64,000 bases of DNA from Prevotella sp. UBA2711 (GTDB lineage Bacteria; Bacteroidota; Bacteroidia; Bacteroidales; Bacteroidaceae). Each line of letters opens with the position of its first letter. The first letter of the stretch is position 1. Both the position numbers and the translations under genes were made by a program. This document shows positions 18,086 to 26,197 of this stretch, one piece after another. The notes under the pieces are model-generated. The model worked only from the letters and a program-made list of their open reading frames with translations. It was not told the origin of the DNA and did not search any database. The DNA lies in NCBI GenBank assembly GCA_002354095.1, contig DEKX01000025.1, forward strand, positions 48,517 to 112,516. Reading direction: 5' to 3'.

Positions 18086-20233
18086 TTATTCTAAACTCAA
18101 GATGCACTCGCTTCCCTCCACAATCTGTTTGCCTGAAGGATAGCTTTGACTTTTTACTTTTCCCCGACCATACAGTCGAACTTTCAATCCCTGGCTTTCC
18201 AGCAAGAAAACAGCATCTTTTGCACCCATACCTATTACGTTAGGAGTAATGCCTTTTTCAATTTGCTGTTTTTGCAAGGTTACCATGCCTGCCTGTCGCT
18301 CTGCTTTACCCCAGATAGGGTTACCGTTAGCGTATGAACCTCCCCATGACTGGTTGGTCTTAATTCCTAAATGTTTCAGGACATATTCGGCCTCCAAGAT
18401 ATCTCCGTCTTTTACATCAGGTATGCTAATTGAGGTGGTATCATGGGCATCCTTCACATCTAATTTCAGATTTCTTGCCATGACGCCTTCGGCAATGTGG
18501 TGGAATACGACACCGCTCATACCGCCGCCTGAAGCAGGAAGACCTGATTTTTTCAGACAAACGATGCAGGAATATCTAGGCTTGTCAGCAGGAAAATATC
18601 CAGCAAACGACAACCAGTATTTGACGACACCGGTTTTATATCCACCTCCTTCTGCAATTTGAGCCGTACCTGTTTTGCCGGCTACTTTAAACATACGTGA
18701 ACCGGCTTTCCTTCCCAATCCTTGGCTGACCACATGTTCCAAGATGGTTTGCATGGTCTTGATGGTTTGCGGTTTGGCAATCCTGCGCTCCATCACCTTT
18801 TCGGGTTGGAATTCTGCTACAACTTTTCCGTCTTTCATAATGCTTTTTACAAAACGCGGGCGCATCATGATACCATTATTAGCAATGGCATTATAGAAAG
18901 TTACCGTTGAAATCGGTGGTATTTGAGTCTCGTATCCGATTGACATCCAAGGAAGGGCTGTCTTGCTCCAGTTGGTCCAATGTCCGTATTTGTCTTTTTC
19001 CGGCATACGGATATGTGGGCGTGCATAACCTTTAATGGGAAGTTTGAGATCTGCAGCCAGTCCTGTGCGATAGATGCCTTCTATGAATTTTTCGGGTCTG
19101 TTGCCATACTTGTCATCAATGATACGGCTCACGCCAATGTTGGAACTGACTTCCAGGATTCTGGGGAGTGAGATGGTACCATACCCACCTCGACGCCAGT
19201 TGTGATCTTTCATCTCGCGCCCGTGCATGGGATAAACGCCACCACCCGTATTAACCATATAGGAAGTGTCCACCACTCCGTCATCCAAGGCTACCAGCAT
19301 AGAAGCTGTCTTGAATACAGAACCGGGTTCGCGCAAATCGGCCACAGCATTATTTTTTACTTCTCGGTATTCCCCGTCAGGACAGCGTGTCATGTTGACA
19401 ATAGCCTTGATGTCGCCTGTTTCAACTTCCATGAGTATGGCTACTCCAAGGTCACCGCCAATCAGTTTTAATTCTTCAATGACAGCCCTTTCCGCCAAGT
19501 CTTGCATATTCACATCAATGGTGGTTACAATGTCACAACCGTCTATAGGGAGTATGATGGGAATGTTCATGTATTTATTCAGCACCTTACGGCGGTTTGT
19601 CAAACCGGGTGTACCACGCAGGATGGAATCAAAGGCTAACTCAAGTCCTTGGCGGGCACTGTCTTTGGCACCAAACAGAGAGCCGATGGTACGTTCACCC
19701 AATGAGCCGAAGGGGCGGCGGCGCGCATTAAACTCTTCATAATGGAAGCCTCCTTTGTATTTCGACAGATTGAAAACGGGCAGTTGCTTCACCTCAGTGA
19801 ATGTGTTGTAATTGATGCGACGAGGCCAGATGGGCCAGTTTTGTGACATCTTTTTATGCCCTTCCTCCAAATGCTGCTTGAATTCCTCAGCTGTCTTGGA
19901 AGGGAAAATCTCATGGAGTCCCATGCAGATAGAGTCAACCTTCAAGTTCCAAAGGGAGTCTTTCTTTTCGCCTCCAGCCTTGAAGTCCATGTAAATCTTA
20001 TACTCTGGAATAGAGGTTGCCATCAATTGCCCGTCACAACTGAGAATATTTCCTCGTTTGGGCTTTACGCTGACGCTGTCGCGTTTCAGACGGTCGGCTA
20101 CTTCTGTCCAGTATTGTTTCTTGGCCGTCATGATATAGAAGGCTTTGCCAACAACGGCAAATCCTAAAAGGGTAAGCACTACAGCAATCAGCATGTAGCG
20201 TGGCATTACTTTATCGTTGTCAAATTTACTCAT
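18086..20233 (-). CDS. ftsI: Septal class B penicillin-binding protein (FtsI/PBP3) with PASTA domain
   Basis: 715 residues: one N-terminal membrane helix (about 13-33), a dimerisation domain, a transpeptidase domain with SVFK (about 305-308), SSN (about 362) and KTGT (about 519), and a C-terminal PASTA domain (NVIGMGAKDAVFLLESQGL onward, about 650-715). Crosslinks septal peptidoglycan and acts with FtsW. The length and PASTA tail make it SpoVD-like in layout, which is normal for Bacteroidetes FtsI. Confidence 0.94.
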   Translation of the reverse strand: MSKFDNDKVMPRYMLIAVVLTLLGFAVVGKAFYIMTAKKQYWTEVADRLKRDSVSVKPKRGNILSCDGQLMATSIPEYKIYMDFKAGGEKKDSLWNLKVDSICMGLHEIFPSKTAEEFKQHLEEGHKKMSQNWPIWPRRINYNTFTEVKQLPVFNLSKYKGGFHYEEFNARRRPFGSLGERTIGSLFGAKDSARQGLELAFDSILRGTPGLTNRRKVLNKYMNIPIILPIDGCDIVTTIDVNMQDLAERAVIEELKLIGGDLGVAILMEVETGDIKAIVNMTRCPDGEYREVKNNAVADLREPGSVFKTASMLVALDDGVVDTSYMVNTGGGVYPMHGREMKDHNWRRGGYGTISLPRILEVSSNIGVSRIIDDKYGNRPEKFIEGIYRTGLAADLKLPIKGYARPHIRMPEKDKYGHWTNWSKTALPWMSIGYETQIPPISTVTFYNAIANNGIMMRPRFVKSIMKDGKVVAEFQPEKVMERRIAKPQTIKTMQTILEHVVSQGLGRKAGSRMFKVAGKTGTAQIAEGGGYKTGVVKYWLSFAGYFPADKPRYSCIVCLKKSGLPASGGGMSGVVFHHIAEGVMARNLKLDVKDAHDTTSISIPDVKDGDILEAEYVLKHLGIKTNQSWGGSYANGNPIWGKAERQAGMVTLQKQQIEKGITPNVIGMGAKDAVFLLESQGLKVRLYGRGKVKSQSYPSGKQIVEGSECILSLE

Positions 20234-20243
20234 GACGTTATTC

Positions 20244-20735
20244 CTATTCTGGTATTTGTATAATGTAAGGAGGCTGGTCAGCTATGTGCAACAGCGAGTC
20301 CTTGTTTTGTCTTAATATATCCAATACGTGGCTTTCGCGACATTTCTCAGTCAATGTGCTGGAAGCTGCAAGTGCTTTATTCTTGGCATCCTTTAACTGT
20401 GTCTCCAAACGGTCTATAGCCTGCATGTCTTGTTGGCACTGATAGCGGAATGCTACATAGACAATTGTGAAAGCCACAATAAGGACAAACAGCCAGATTT
20501 GCGAGCGTACCATTTGCGCATTAAGAATGTCACCGCCAAGGATTGTCCTCAGATTGACTTGCTGAGAAGGTCGGGGATCCTCTTCACTCGCAGTCTCTTT
20601 GATCTTCTTGATGGTTTCCTGAAGGACTTTCTCACTGTCGTCTTTCGAAGTTTCCGGCAGGATGTTGTCCTCTAAGGCGTCGTTGTTTCCGACGGAATCT
20701 GTCATATGTTGTTCTTTGTCCTTCATATCAATCAT
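20244..20735 (-). CDS. FtsL-like divisome protein
   Basis: 163 residues with a long acidic cytoplasmic N-terminus, one membrane helix (about 79-99, QIWLFVLIVAFTIVYVAF) and a periplasmic coiled coil (DRLETQLKDAKNKALAASS). The sequence is too variable for firm recognition, but topology and the slot between rsmH and ftsI are those of FtsL. Several N-terminal Met are possible starts; MIDMKDK overlaps rsmH by 4 bases and is preferred. Confidence 0.75.
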   Translation of the reverse strand: MIDMKDKEQHMTDSVGNNDALEDNILPETSKDDSEKVLQETIKKIKETASEEDPRPSQQVNLRTILGGDILNAQMVRSQIWLFVLIVAFTIVYVAFRYQCQQDMQAIDRLETQLKDAKNKALAASSTLTEKCRESHVLDILRQNKDSLLHIADQPPYIIQIPE

Positions 20736-21646
20736 ATTTTTTCAGCAATTCTAAGTTTAGCACTCCTGCTTCGGGGATTATTCTGTAATTCGTTCTCATC
20801 AGGTGTTATCACCTTGTTGTTGATGAGGCGGAGTGGACTGGAAATACGACCAAAGAAATCATGTTCTATCTTGCCTTCCGTATTCCCAGCTTTCATGACA
20901 TTCTTTACCATCCTGTCCTCCAGTGAATGATAGGTGATAACGCTGAGACGCCCTCCTTTCTTTAAGAGCAGACACGCCCCATTCAGCATGTCTCTGAGTG
21001 CATCCATCTCGTGATTGACTTCTATCCGCAGAGCCTGAAATAGTTTTGCAAGGTCCTTTTTCTCTTTTTCAGAACGGAGCAGTTTCTCGGTGACAGTCAT
21101 GAGGTCGCCAGTTGTGTCAATCCTTTTTTGTTGTCTGCTGGTTACAATAGCCGAAGCGAGACGACGGGCATTTTTCAGCTCTCCGTAGAGGTAGAAAATA
21201 TCTGCCAGGCGCTCTTCCTCGTAGTCATTGAGGATGTCTGCTGCTGTTTTTCCCGCCCGTTTGTTCATTCTCATATCAAGAGGCGAGTCGAAACGGAAAG
21301 AAAAGCCTCTGGTTTCGTCATCGAAATGGTGTGATGATACACCTAAATCGGCAAGCAGACCGTCAATTTCTTCCACCCCATAATATCTCATCCAGTTGCG
21401 GATGTATCTGAAATTGCTGCGTACAAAGGTAAAGCGTTCGTCGTTTACGATATTTTGCTCGGCATCGGCATCTTGGTCAAAACTGTATAGATGACCTTTC
21501 TTTCCTAACCGTGAAAGTATTTCTTTGCTATGGCCACCACCGCCAAAGGTTACATCCACATAAATCCCGTCGGGCTTGATGTCAAGTCCGTCAATGCTCT
21601 CTTGTAAGAGAACCGGTACGTGGTATGTCTCTGCGGTGATTGCCAT
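20732..21646 (-). CDS. rsmH: 16S rRNA m4C1402 methyltransferase (RsmH/MraW)
   Basis: 304 residues starting at MAITAETYHVPVLLQESID; a longer frame upstream would overlap mraZ. HVPVLLQE at the N-terminus and the SAM-binding DVTFGGGGHSKEIL are family hallmarks, followed by DLGVSSHHFDD, a catalytic-loop motif, and SLEDRMVK near the end. Methylates N4 of C1402 of 16S rRNA. Four bases after mraZ. Confidence 0.96.
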   Translation of the reverse strand: MAITAETYHVPVLLQESIDGLDIKPDGIYVDVTFGGGGHSKEILSRLGKKGHLYSFDQDADAEQNIVNDERFTFVRSNFRYIRNWMRYYGVEEIDGLLADLGVSSHHFDDETRGFSFRFDSPLDMRMNKRAGKTAADILNDYEEERLADIFYLYGELKNARRLASAIVTSRQQKRIDTTGDLMTVTEKLLRSEKEKKDLAKLFQALRIEVNHEMDALRDMLNGACLLLKKGGRLSVITYHSLEDRMVKNVMKAGNTEGKIEHDFFGRISSPLRLINNKVITPDENELQNNPRSRSAKLRIAEKI

Positions 21647-21650
21647 ATTT

Positions 21651-22103
21651 CTATTCTCCTTCCCCTCCCATAAGCGTTTCAAGGGTATTGCTGAATTCCT
21701 CGGGTTTCATTTGCAACTCTTCTTCTTTTTGAACAGCCCATATCTCAATGGTGTCACCCATTCCTACGAACTTGATGTCCTGCTCTATAAAGGCCAGTCG
21801 CTGGTAGCGCTTTGGAATCAGGAACCGCCCGTTGCCATCAAGTGTCAAAAGTTCCACCTCGCTGACAAACTGACGGAATACCTGCTGGTGTTGTTTGTTC
21901 CATCTGTTGAGTCGTTGGCGCATGGAGTCCATCTGTTCATTCCAAACAGACTCGGGATAGAGTACCAGGCAAGGCTGAAAAACATCCTTGCGGAGCACCA
22001 GGCGTTCCTCATTCTCTGTCTGCAGCACTTTGCGGAAAATGGCAGGTAGAAAGGCACGTCCTTTGACATCTATCTTGGCTTCTATGTTACCTAAAAATCG
22101 CAT
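21651..22103 (-). CDS. mraZ: Transcriptional regulator MraZ
   Basis: 150 residues from MRFLGNIEAKIDVKGRAFLP; a start 11 codons earlier is possible but would leave almost no leader after the -7 box at 22134. Two AbrB-like half-domains, each with the D-x-K/N-G-R-x-x-(L/I)P pattern (DVKGRAFLPAIFR; LDGNGRFLIPKRY). MraZ binds repeats of TGGG upstream of its own operon, and such repeats are visible at 22150-22174. First gene of the 15.4-kb dcw cluster. Confidence 0.95.
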   Translation of the reverse strand: MRFLGNIEAKIDVKGRAFLPAIFRKVLQTENEERLVLRKDVFQPCLVLYPESVWNEQMDSMRQRLNRWNKQHQQVFRQFVSEVELLTLDGNGRFLIPKRYQRLAFIEQDIKFVGMGDTIEIWAVQKEEELQMKPEEFSNTLETLMGGEGE

Positions 22104-22133
22104 GCGTTCATCTTTTATAATGTAATTCGGTTG

Positions 22134-22174
22134 CAAAGTTAAACAATTTCCACCTCATTTCCCCACATTTCCCC
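22134..22174 (-). promoter_or_regulatory. mraZ (dcw) promoter with MraZ-type operator
   Basis: Minus strand: TAACTTTG at 22134-22141 as -7 box. Upstream are two perfect GTGGGGAAAT repeats and a third degraded copy (GAGGTGGAAA) at exact 10-bp period; the TGGGG cores lie at 22170-22174 and 22160-22164, the degenerate one at 22150-22154. The boxes cover the -33 region. TGGG repeats with 10-bp spacing are the known MraZ site in Escherichia and Mycoplasma; their use here is inferred. Confidence 0.8.
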
Positions 22175-22391
22175 ACATTATTTTAGTGAATATTCTTTAA
22201 AATTATTCGTCGCGTTTGTAACTATCTGATTTTGTGGCTATTGTGATTTCGCATAATGGTGGGGAACTGTTGAGTGACGTTTAACCCCTTTTAGCCGAAT
22301 GGTAAATCGGTTAATTCTTGTGCCAAAGTGAAAAACTGCAAATTTTTGCACAATTTTATAGCAGAAGTGCATTTATCTCAAACTTATTTGT

Positions 22392-22399
22392 TACTTTTG
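22392..22399 (+). promoter_or_regulatory. -7 box of the glsA promoter
   Basis: TACTTTTG, 26 bases before the ATG at 22426. No clear TTTG at -33. The remainder of the 322-base intergenic gap (22175-22391) shows no gene, RNA or repeat that I can recognise. Confidence 0.5.
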
Positions 22400-22425
22400 C
22401 AAACTGTTAGTAGTTTCAGAGAGAA

Positions 22426-23250
22426 ATGGAACAGATCACGGAGAAGACAATAGATATCGATAAGATTCTGAAAAGTAAGATGGGCGCCAAAGCGAAATGG
22501 GTGCCTGGTTTTTTGGTGTCTTGGCTTAAGCGTATTGTCCACCAAGATAAAGTCAATGCGTTTTTGTGGGAAAGCCGGGACAAAGTGGGAACCGAATGGT
22601 TGGAGGCATGTGTAGAATATTTACAGATGACGCTGAAAATAGAAGGTATGGAAAACCTGCCTGCCAAGGATGACGGACGTCTTTATACTTTTGTGTCAAA
22701 TCATCCTTTGGGGGGAGAAGATGGCGTGGCGCTGGGAGCTATTATTGGCAGACACTACGACGGACGGTTCCGGTATCTTGTGAATGATTTGCTGATGAAC
22801 CTGCCAGGTTTGGCTCCGCTCTGTATCCCCATCAATAAAACAGGACGTCAGGGGCGTAATTTCCCTGCAATGGTAAAGGCTGGTTTCGAAAGCAATAACC
22901 ACATGCTGATGTATCCTGCAGGAATATGCTCGCGAAAACGGAATGGGGTAATCCGAGATATACCTTGGTCAAAGACTTTCGTGGTAAAAAGTGTAGAGTA
23001 TCATCGAGACATCGTACCCATCCACTTCAGTGGACAGAACTCTAAGTTCTTTTATCGCTTGGCCAATTTCTCCGATCGCTTTCTTCCCTTCAATCTCGCC
23101 ATGCTGTTTTTGGTAGATGAAATGTATAAAAATGTGGGAAAGTCATTTGAAGTCAAAATAGGAAAACCGATTCCTTGGCAGACATTTGACAAGAGTAAAA
23201 CTCCGTTGGAATGGGCAAAATTTGTACAAGATAAAGTCTACGAACTATAA
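22426..23250 (+). CDS. glsA: PlsC-type acyltransferase, glycine-lipid O-acyltransferase candidate
   Basis: 274 residues. The acyltransferase motif is VSNHPLGGEDG (His-x5-Asp form, about residue 95), followed by a PlsC-like motif region with YPAGICSRKRNG (about 170). Bacteroides GlsA adds the second acyl chain to N-acyl-glycine; the adjacent downstream gene is the matching GNAT-fold N-acyltransferase, which is the main reason for choosing GlsA over a phospholipid acyltransferase. No signal peptide; probably membrane-associated at the inner face. The gap to the next gene is 16 bases. Confidence 0.72.
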   Translation: MEQITEKTIDIDKILKSKMGAKAKWVPGFLVSWLKRIVHQDKVNAFLWESRDKVGTEWLEACVEYLQMTLKIEGMENLPAKDDGRLYTFVSNHPLGGEDGVALGAIIGRHYDGRFRYLVNDLLMNLPGLAPLCIPINKTGRQGRNFPAMVKAGFESNNHMLMYPAGICSRKRNGVIRDIPWSKTFVVKSVEYHRDIVPIHFSGQNSKFFYRLANFSDRFLPFNLAMLFLVDEMYKNVGKSFEVKIGKPIPWQTFDKSKTPLEWAKFVQDKVYEL

Positions 23251-23266
23251 AACAACCAACATTAGA

Positions 23267-24259
23267 ATGGAACAGGAAATCATCCAGCCGATTGACAAAG
23301 AACTGCTAAAGAGCGAATTGACACCCGACAAGCAGCTAAGACTAACTAACAAGAGCAATAACAAAATATATGTTGTTACTGCCCACAACGCTCCTAACGT
23401 CCTTAAAGAAATAGGTCGTCTTCGTGAAATCGTGTTTAGGGAAGCTGGAGGCGGTACGGGTAAAGCGTTAGACCTTGACGAGTTTGATGTTTGCGACAAT
23501 TGTTACAAACAGTTGATTGTCTGGAATCCTGAGGCAGAGGAGATTATCGGTGGTTATCGTTATTTACTTGGTACAGACTGGGATTACGATGCCAACGGTC
23601 AACCCATTTTGGCAACTAGTCATATGTTCCATTTCTCAGAGAGGTTCATCAAAGAGTATGCCCCTAAAACGGTTGAGTTGGGTCGTTCGTTCGTGTCTTT
23701 ACCCTATCAGTCGTCGCGTATGGGTGCCAAAAGCCTTTTTGCACTTGATAATCTATGGGACGGACTGGGAGCCATTACGGTGATACGTCCCAATATCCGT
23801 TATTATTTTGGTAAGATGACCATGTATCCTTCCTATATTCGGAAAGGACGCGATATGATTCTCTATTTCCTCAAAAAATACTTTGACGACAAGGAGAAGC
23901 TGATTATCCCGTTGAAACCGCTGATTATTGAAACAAACGAGGCAGAGCTCGAGCAGCTTTTCTGTATGAATTCTTTCAAGGAAGACTATCGTATTCTGAA
24001 TCGTGAAATCCGTAAACTTGGTTACAACATTCCACCATTGGTCAATGCATATATGGGGCTTTCACCTACCATGAAGCTTTTCGGTACTGCTATAAATTAC
24101 GGTTTCGGCGATGTGGAAGAAACGGGTATTCTGATTTCGATTGACGAGATATTCGAGGAAAAAAAGAAACGTCACATCGATTCCTTCATCAGTGAACACC
24201 GTGATGAGTTGCAGATAACATCAGGCGCCAACAAAATCTTCTACAAAGAAAAAGATTAG
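23267..24259 (+). CDS. glsB: GNAT-fold N-acyltransferase (OlsB/hemolysin-like), glycine-lipid synthesis
   Basis: 330 residues from MEQEIIQPIDKELLKSELTP; the frame extends upstream into glsA but that start is unlikely. The N-terminal half has the acyl-ACP-dependent N-acyltransferase pattern (LRIVFREAGGGTGKALDLDEFD-like segment, split around residues 70-92, and TVELGRSFVSLPYQ). In Bacteroides the pair GlsB/GlsA makes N-acyl-3-acyloxyacyl glycine, a major membrane lipid. Ends 4 bases before convergent dgt. Confidence 0.75.
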   Translation: MEQEIIQPIDKELLKSELTPDKQLRLTNKSNNKIYVVTAHNAPNVLKEIGRLREIVFREAGGGTGKALDLDEFDVCDNCYKQLIVWNPEAEEIIGGYRYLLGTDWDYDANGQPILATSHMFHFSERFIKEYAPKTVELGRSFVSLPYQSSRMGAKSLFALDNLWDGLGAITVIRPNIRYYFGKMTMYPSYIRKGRDMILYFLKKYFDDKEKLIIPLKPLIIETNEAELEQLFCMNSFKEDYRILNREIRKLGYNIPPLVNAYMGLSPTMKLFGTAINYGFGDVEETGILISIDEIFEEKKKRHIDSFISEHRDELQITSGANKIFYKEKD

Positions 24260-24263
24260 TTCC

Positions 24264-25604
24264 TTAAACGATAGGCAAGGAGATACCATTGATTTTTTGG
24301 TAAACATCCAGGGCATATACATCTGTCATTCCGGCAATATAGTCGATGACAGCCATCAGGCGTGTTTCAAGTTCTTGCGCATTGATGTCATATTGGGTAG
24401 AAACCCTGTCAATGAGTTGTTTTGAATAGAATCTGTCTGGGTGCATGACGGCTTCTGTCATTTGTTCCATGAGTGTAGCCATGATTTTATAACCAGACAG
24501 TTCCACATCCAATACGGGGCGGCTTCTATAGATGCGTTCAACAGACAATTGACTGCAACGCTTGTATGCATCTCGCTGTTGTTGATTGATGTGTTTTATC
24601 AGAGATCCTTCAAATGTTCCTGCCAGAATCTTCTCTTCGTTGTTCAGGAACGTATTGACACATTCGTTTTCCAGCTTTCCAATCACACAGGCACGCAAAT
24701 AGACTACCTTTTCGTTTGGGTCTTGCAGGTTCTCGTCAGAAATGCGTTGTAATAATTTCTGTTGCGTCTCTTTGTCGAAGAAACCGAGGAATAATTCCTC
24801 TGTCTCCGGATAGGAGAGTATTTTCAGTTTATGAGCATCTTCAATGTCCATAATCTCATAGCAGATGTCATCTGCAGCTTCTACCAGATAGACTAAGGGG
24901 TGACGCGCATATTGCAGTGGTTCTCCTTCGTTTGAGCGTCGTAAAAGTCCCATTTCATCGGCAATTCGTTGAAAGTAAGGTTGCTCGCTCTGAAAGAAAC
25001 CGAATTTGCCTTTTGTTCCTGCTGCTGATGAGGCATATGGATATTTTACAATACTGGCTAAGGTGGAGTATGTCATGACAAAACCACCTGGGCGGCGCCC
25101 CTTGAACTGATGGGTCAATAAGCGGAAAGCATTCGCATTACCTTCAAAATGGGTGATGTCATCCCAAAAGGCAGATGATACCTGCTGTTTGAGTGAAAGT
25201 CCGGAACCTTCCGTAAAGAAAGTCTGTATAGCCTTTTCGCCACTGTGTCCGAAAGGAGGGTTCCCTAAATCGTGAGCCAAACAGGCTGTACTCACAATCT
25301 GTCCGATTTGTTCAAACATCGTATCCTTGAGCTCAGGACGCTTTTTGATGATATGTTGGGCAATGTCGTTACCTAATGACATTCCCACGCTTGCAACTTC
25401 CAAGGAATGAGTAAGTCGGTTATGTACGAAAATACTCCCGGGAAGAGGGAAAACTTGTGTCTTGTTCTGAAGTCTGCGAAAAGGAGCAGAAAAAATCAAA
25501 CGGTCATAGTCACGCTTGAATTCAGTGCGGTCGTCATGACGCTCTGTATGTCGGTATTCCTGTCCCAGTCTTTTGTTAGAAATAAGTTTTTGCCAATCCA
25601 TCAT
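24264..25604 (-). CDS. dgt: Deoxyguanosinetriphosphate triphosphohydrolase (dGTPase)
   Basis: 446 residues, HD superfamily. Cleaves dGTP to deoxyguanosine and triphosphate. HD metal ligands are visible: HNRLTHSLEVASVG (His), AHDLGNPPFGHSGE (His-Asp, about residue 119) and a later DDICYEIMDIED. Divergent from dut; both enzymes control the dNTP pool. The -7 box ends only 4 bases before the first ATG, so the transcript is probably leaderless or translation starts at the second Met codon (25601). Confidence 0.93.
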   Translation of the reverse strand: MMDWQKLISNKRLGQEYRHTERHDDRTEFKRDYDRLIFSAPFRRLQNKTQVFPLPGSIFVHNRLTHSLEVASVGMSLGNDIAQHIIKKRPELKDTMFEQIGQIVSTACLAHDLGNPPFGHSGEKAIQTFFTEGSGLSLKQQVSSAFWDDITHFEGNANAFRLLTHQFKGRRPGGFVMTYSTLASIVKYPYASSAAGTKGKFGFFQSEQPYFQRIADEMGLLRRSNEGEPLQYARHPLVYLVEAADDICYEIMDIEDAHKLKILSYPETEELFLGFFDKETQQKLLQRISDENLQDPNEKVVYLRACVIGKLENECVNTFLNNEEKILAGTFEGSLIKHINQQQRDAYKRCSQLSVERIYRSRPVLDVELSGYKIMATLMEQMTEAVMHPDRFYSKQLIDRVSTQYDINAQELETRLMAVIDYIAGMTDVYALDVYQKINGISLPIV

Positions 25605-25608
25605 GGTG

Positions 25609-25639
25609 CAAAGGTACGATTAAGCGAGCAAAATGCAAA
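25609..25639 (-). promoter_or_regulatory. Promoter of dgt
   Basis: TTTG (25636-25639), 19 bases, TACCTTTG (25609-25616) on the minus strand; the start codon follows after 4 bases. Confidence 0.75.
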
Positions 25640-25686
25640 GGGAAAATGAATTTTTTATATAAAATTCCACTTTTTCTTTGGAAAAA

Positions 25687-25743
25687 TATGGCTATTTGGA
25701 GAGAAATGACTAATTTTGCACATTATAAATGATGTAACGTTAC
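25687..25743 (+). promoter_or_regulatory. dut promoter region with a GTAACGTTAC palindrome
   Basis: -7 box TAATTTTG at 25711-25718; TATG at 25687-25690, 20 bases upstream, is a poor -33. A perfect 10-bp palindrome GTAACGTTAC (25734-25743) sits 3 bases before the dut ATG, where a bound protein or RNA structure could block translation; no function is claimed. Confidence 0.45.
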
Positions 25744-25746
25744 GAA

Positions 25747-26184
25747 ATGATTCAAGTAAAAGTAGTTAATCGAGGGCATCAGCAGTTGCCTGCTTATGCC
25801 ACACCTCAGAGCGCAGGAATGGATCTTCGCGCAAATATCGAAGCCCCCATTACGCTCCGTCCAATGGAGCGCCGACTTATTCCTACAGGTCTGCATATTG
25901 CTTTGCCTGAAGGTTATGAGGCACAGGTTCGCCCCCGTAGTGGATTGGCTTTGAAGCGTGGGATTACCGTATTGAACTCCCCTGGTACTATCGATGCCGA
26001 CTATCGTGGAGAGGTGGGTGTTCTGCTTATCAATCTGTCGCAGGAAGATTTCGTGATCAATGATGGGGAACGCATTGCACAAATGGTGATAGCCCGTCAT
26101 GAGCAGGCTGATTTCGTCGTTGTTGAAGAACTTGACCAGACGGAACGAGGCGAGGGAGGCTATGGACATACTGGAGTAAAGTAA
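25747..26184 (+). CDS. dut: dUTP diphosphatase
   Basis: 145 residues, trimeric dUTPase family. All five motifs can be read: AGMDLRAN, PRSGLA, GTIDADYRGEV, ERIAQMV and the C-terminal RGEGGYGHTG. Converts dUTP to dUMP, keeping uracil out of DNA and feeding dTMP synthesis. First gene of a plus-strand operon dut-TPR-DUF4292-EnvC-like with gaps of 13, -4 and 7 bases. Confidence 0.97.
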   Translation: MIQVKVVNRGHQQLPAYATPQSAGMDLRANIEAPITLRPMERRLIPTGLHIALPEGYEAQVRPRSGLALKRGITVLNSPGTIDADYRGEVGVLLINLSQEDFVINDGERIAQMVIARHEQADFVVVEELDQTERGEGGYGHTGVK

Positions 26185-26197
26185 TTATTCATCAGAC

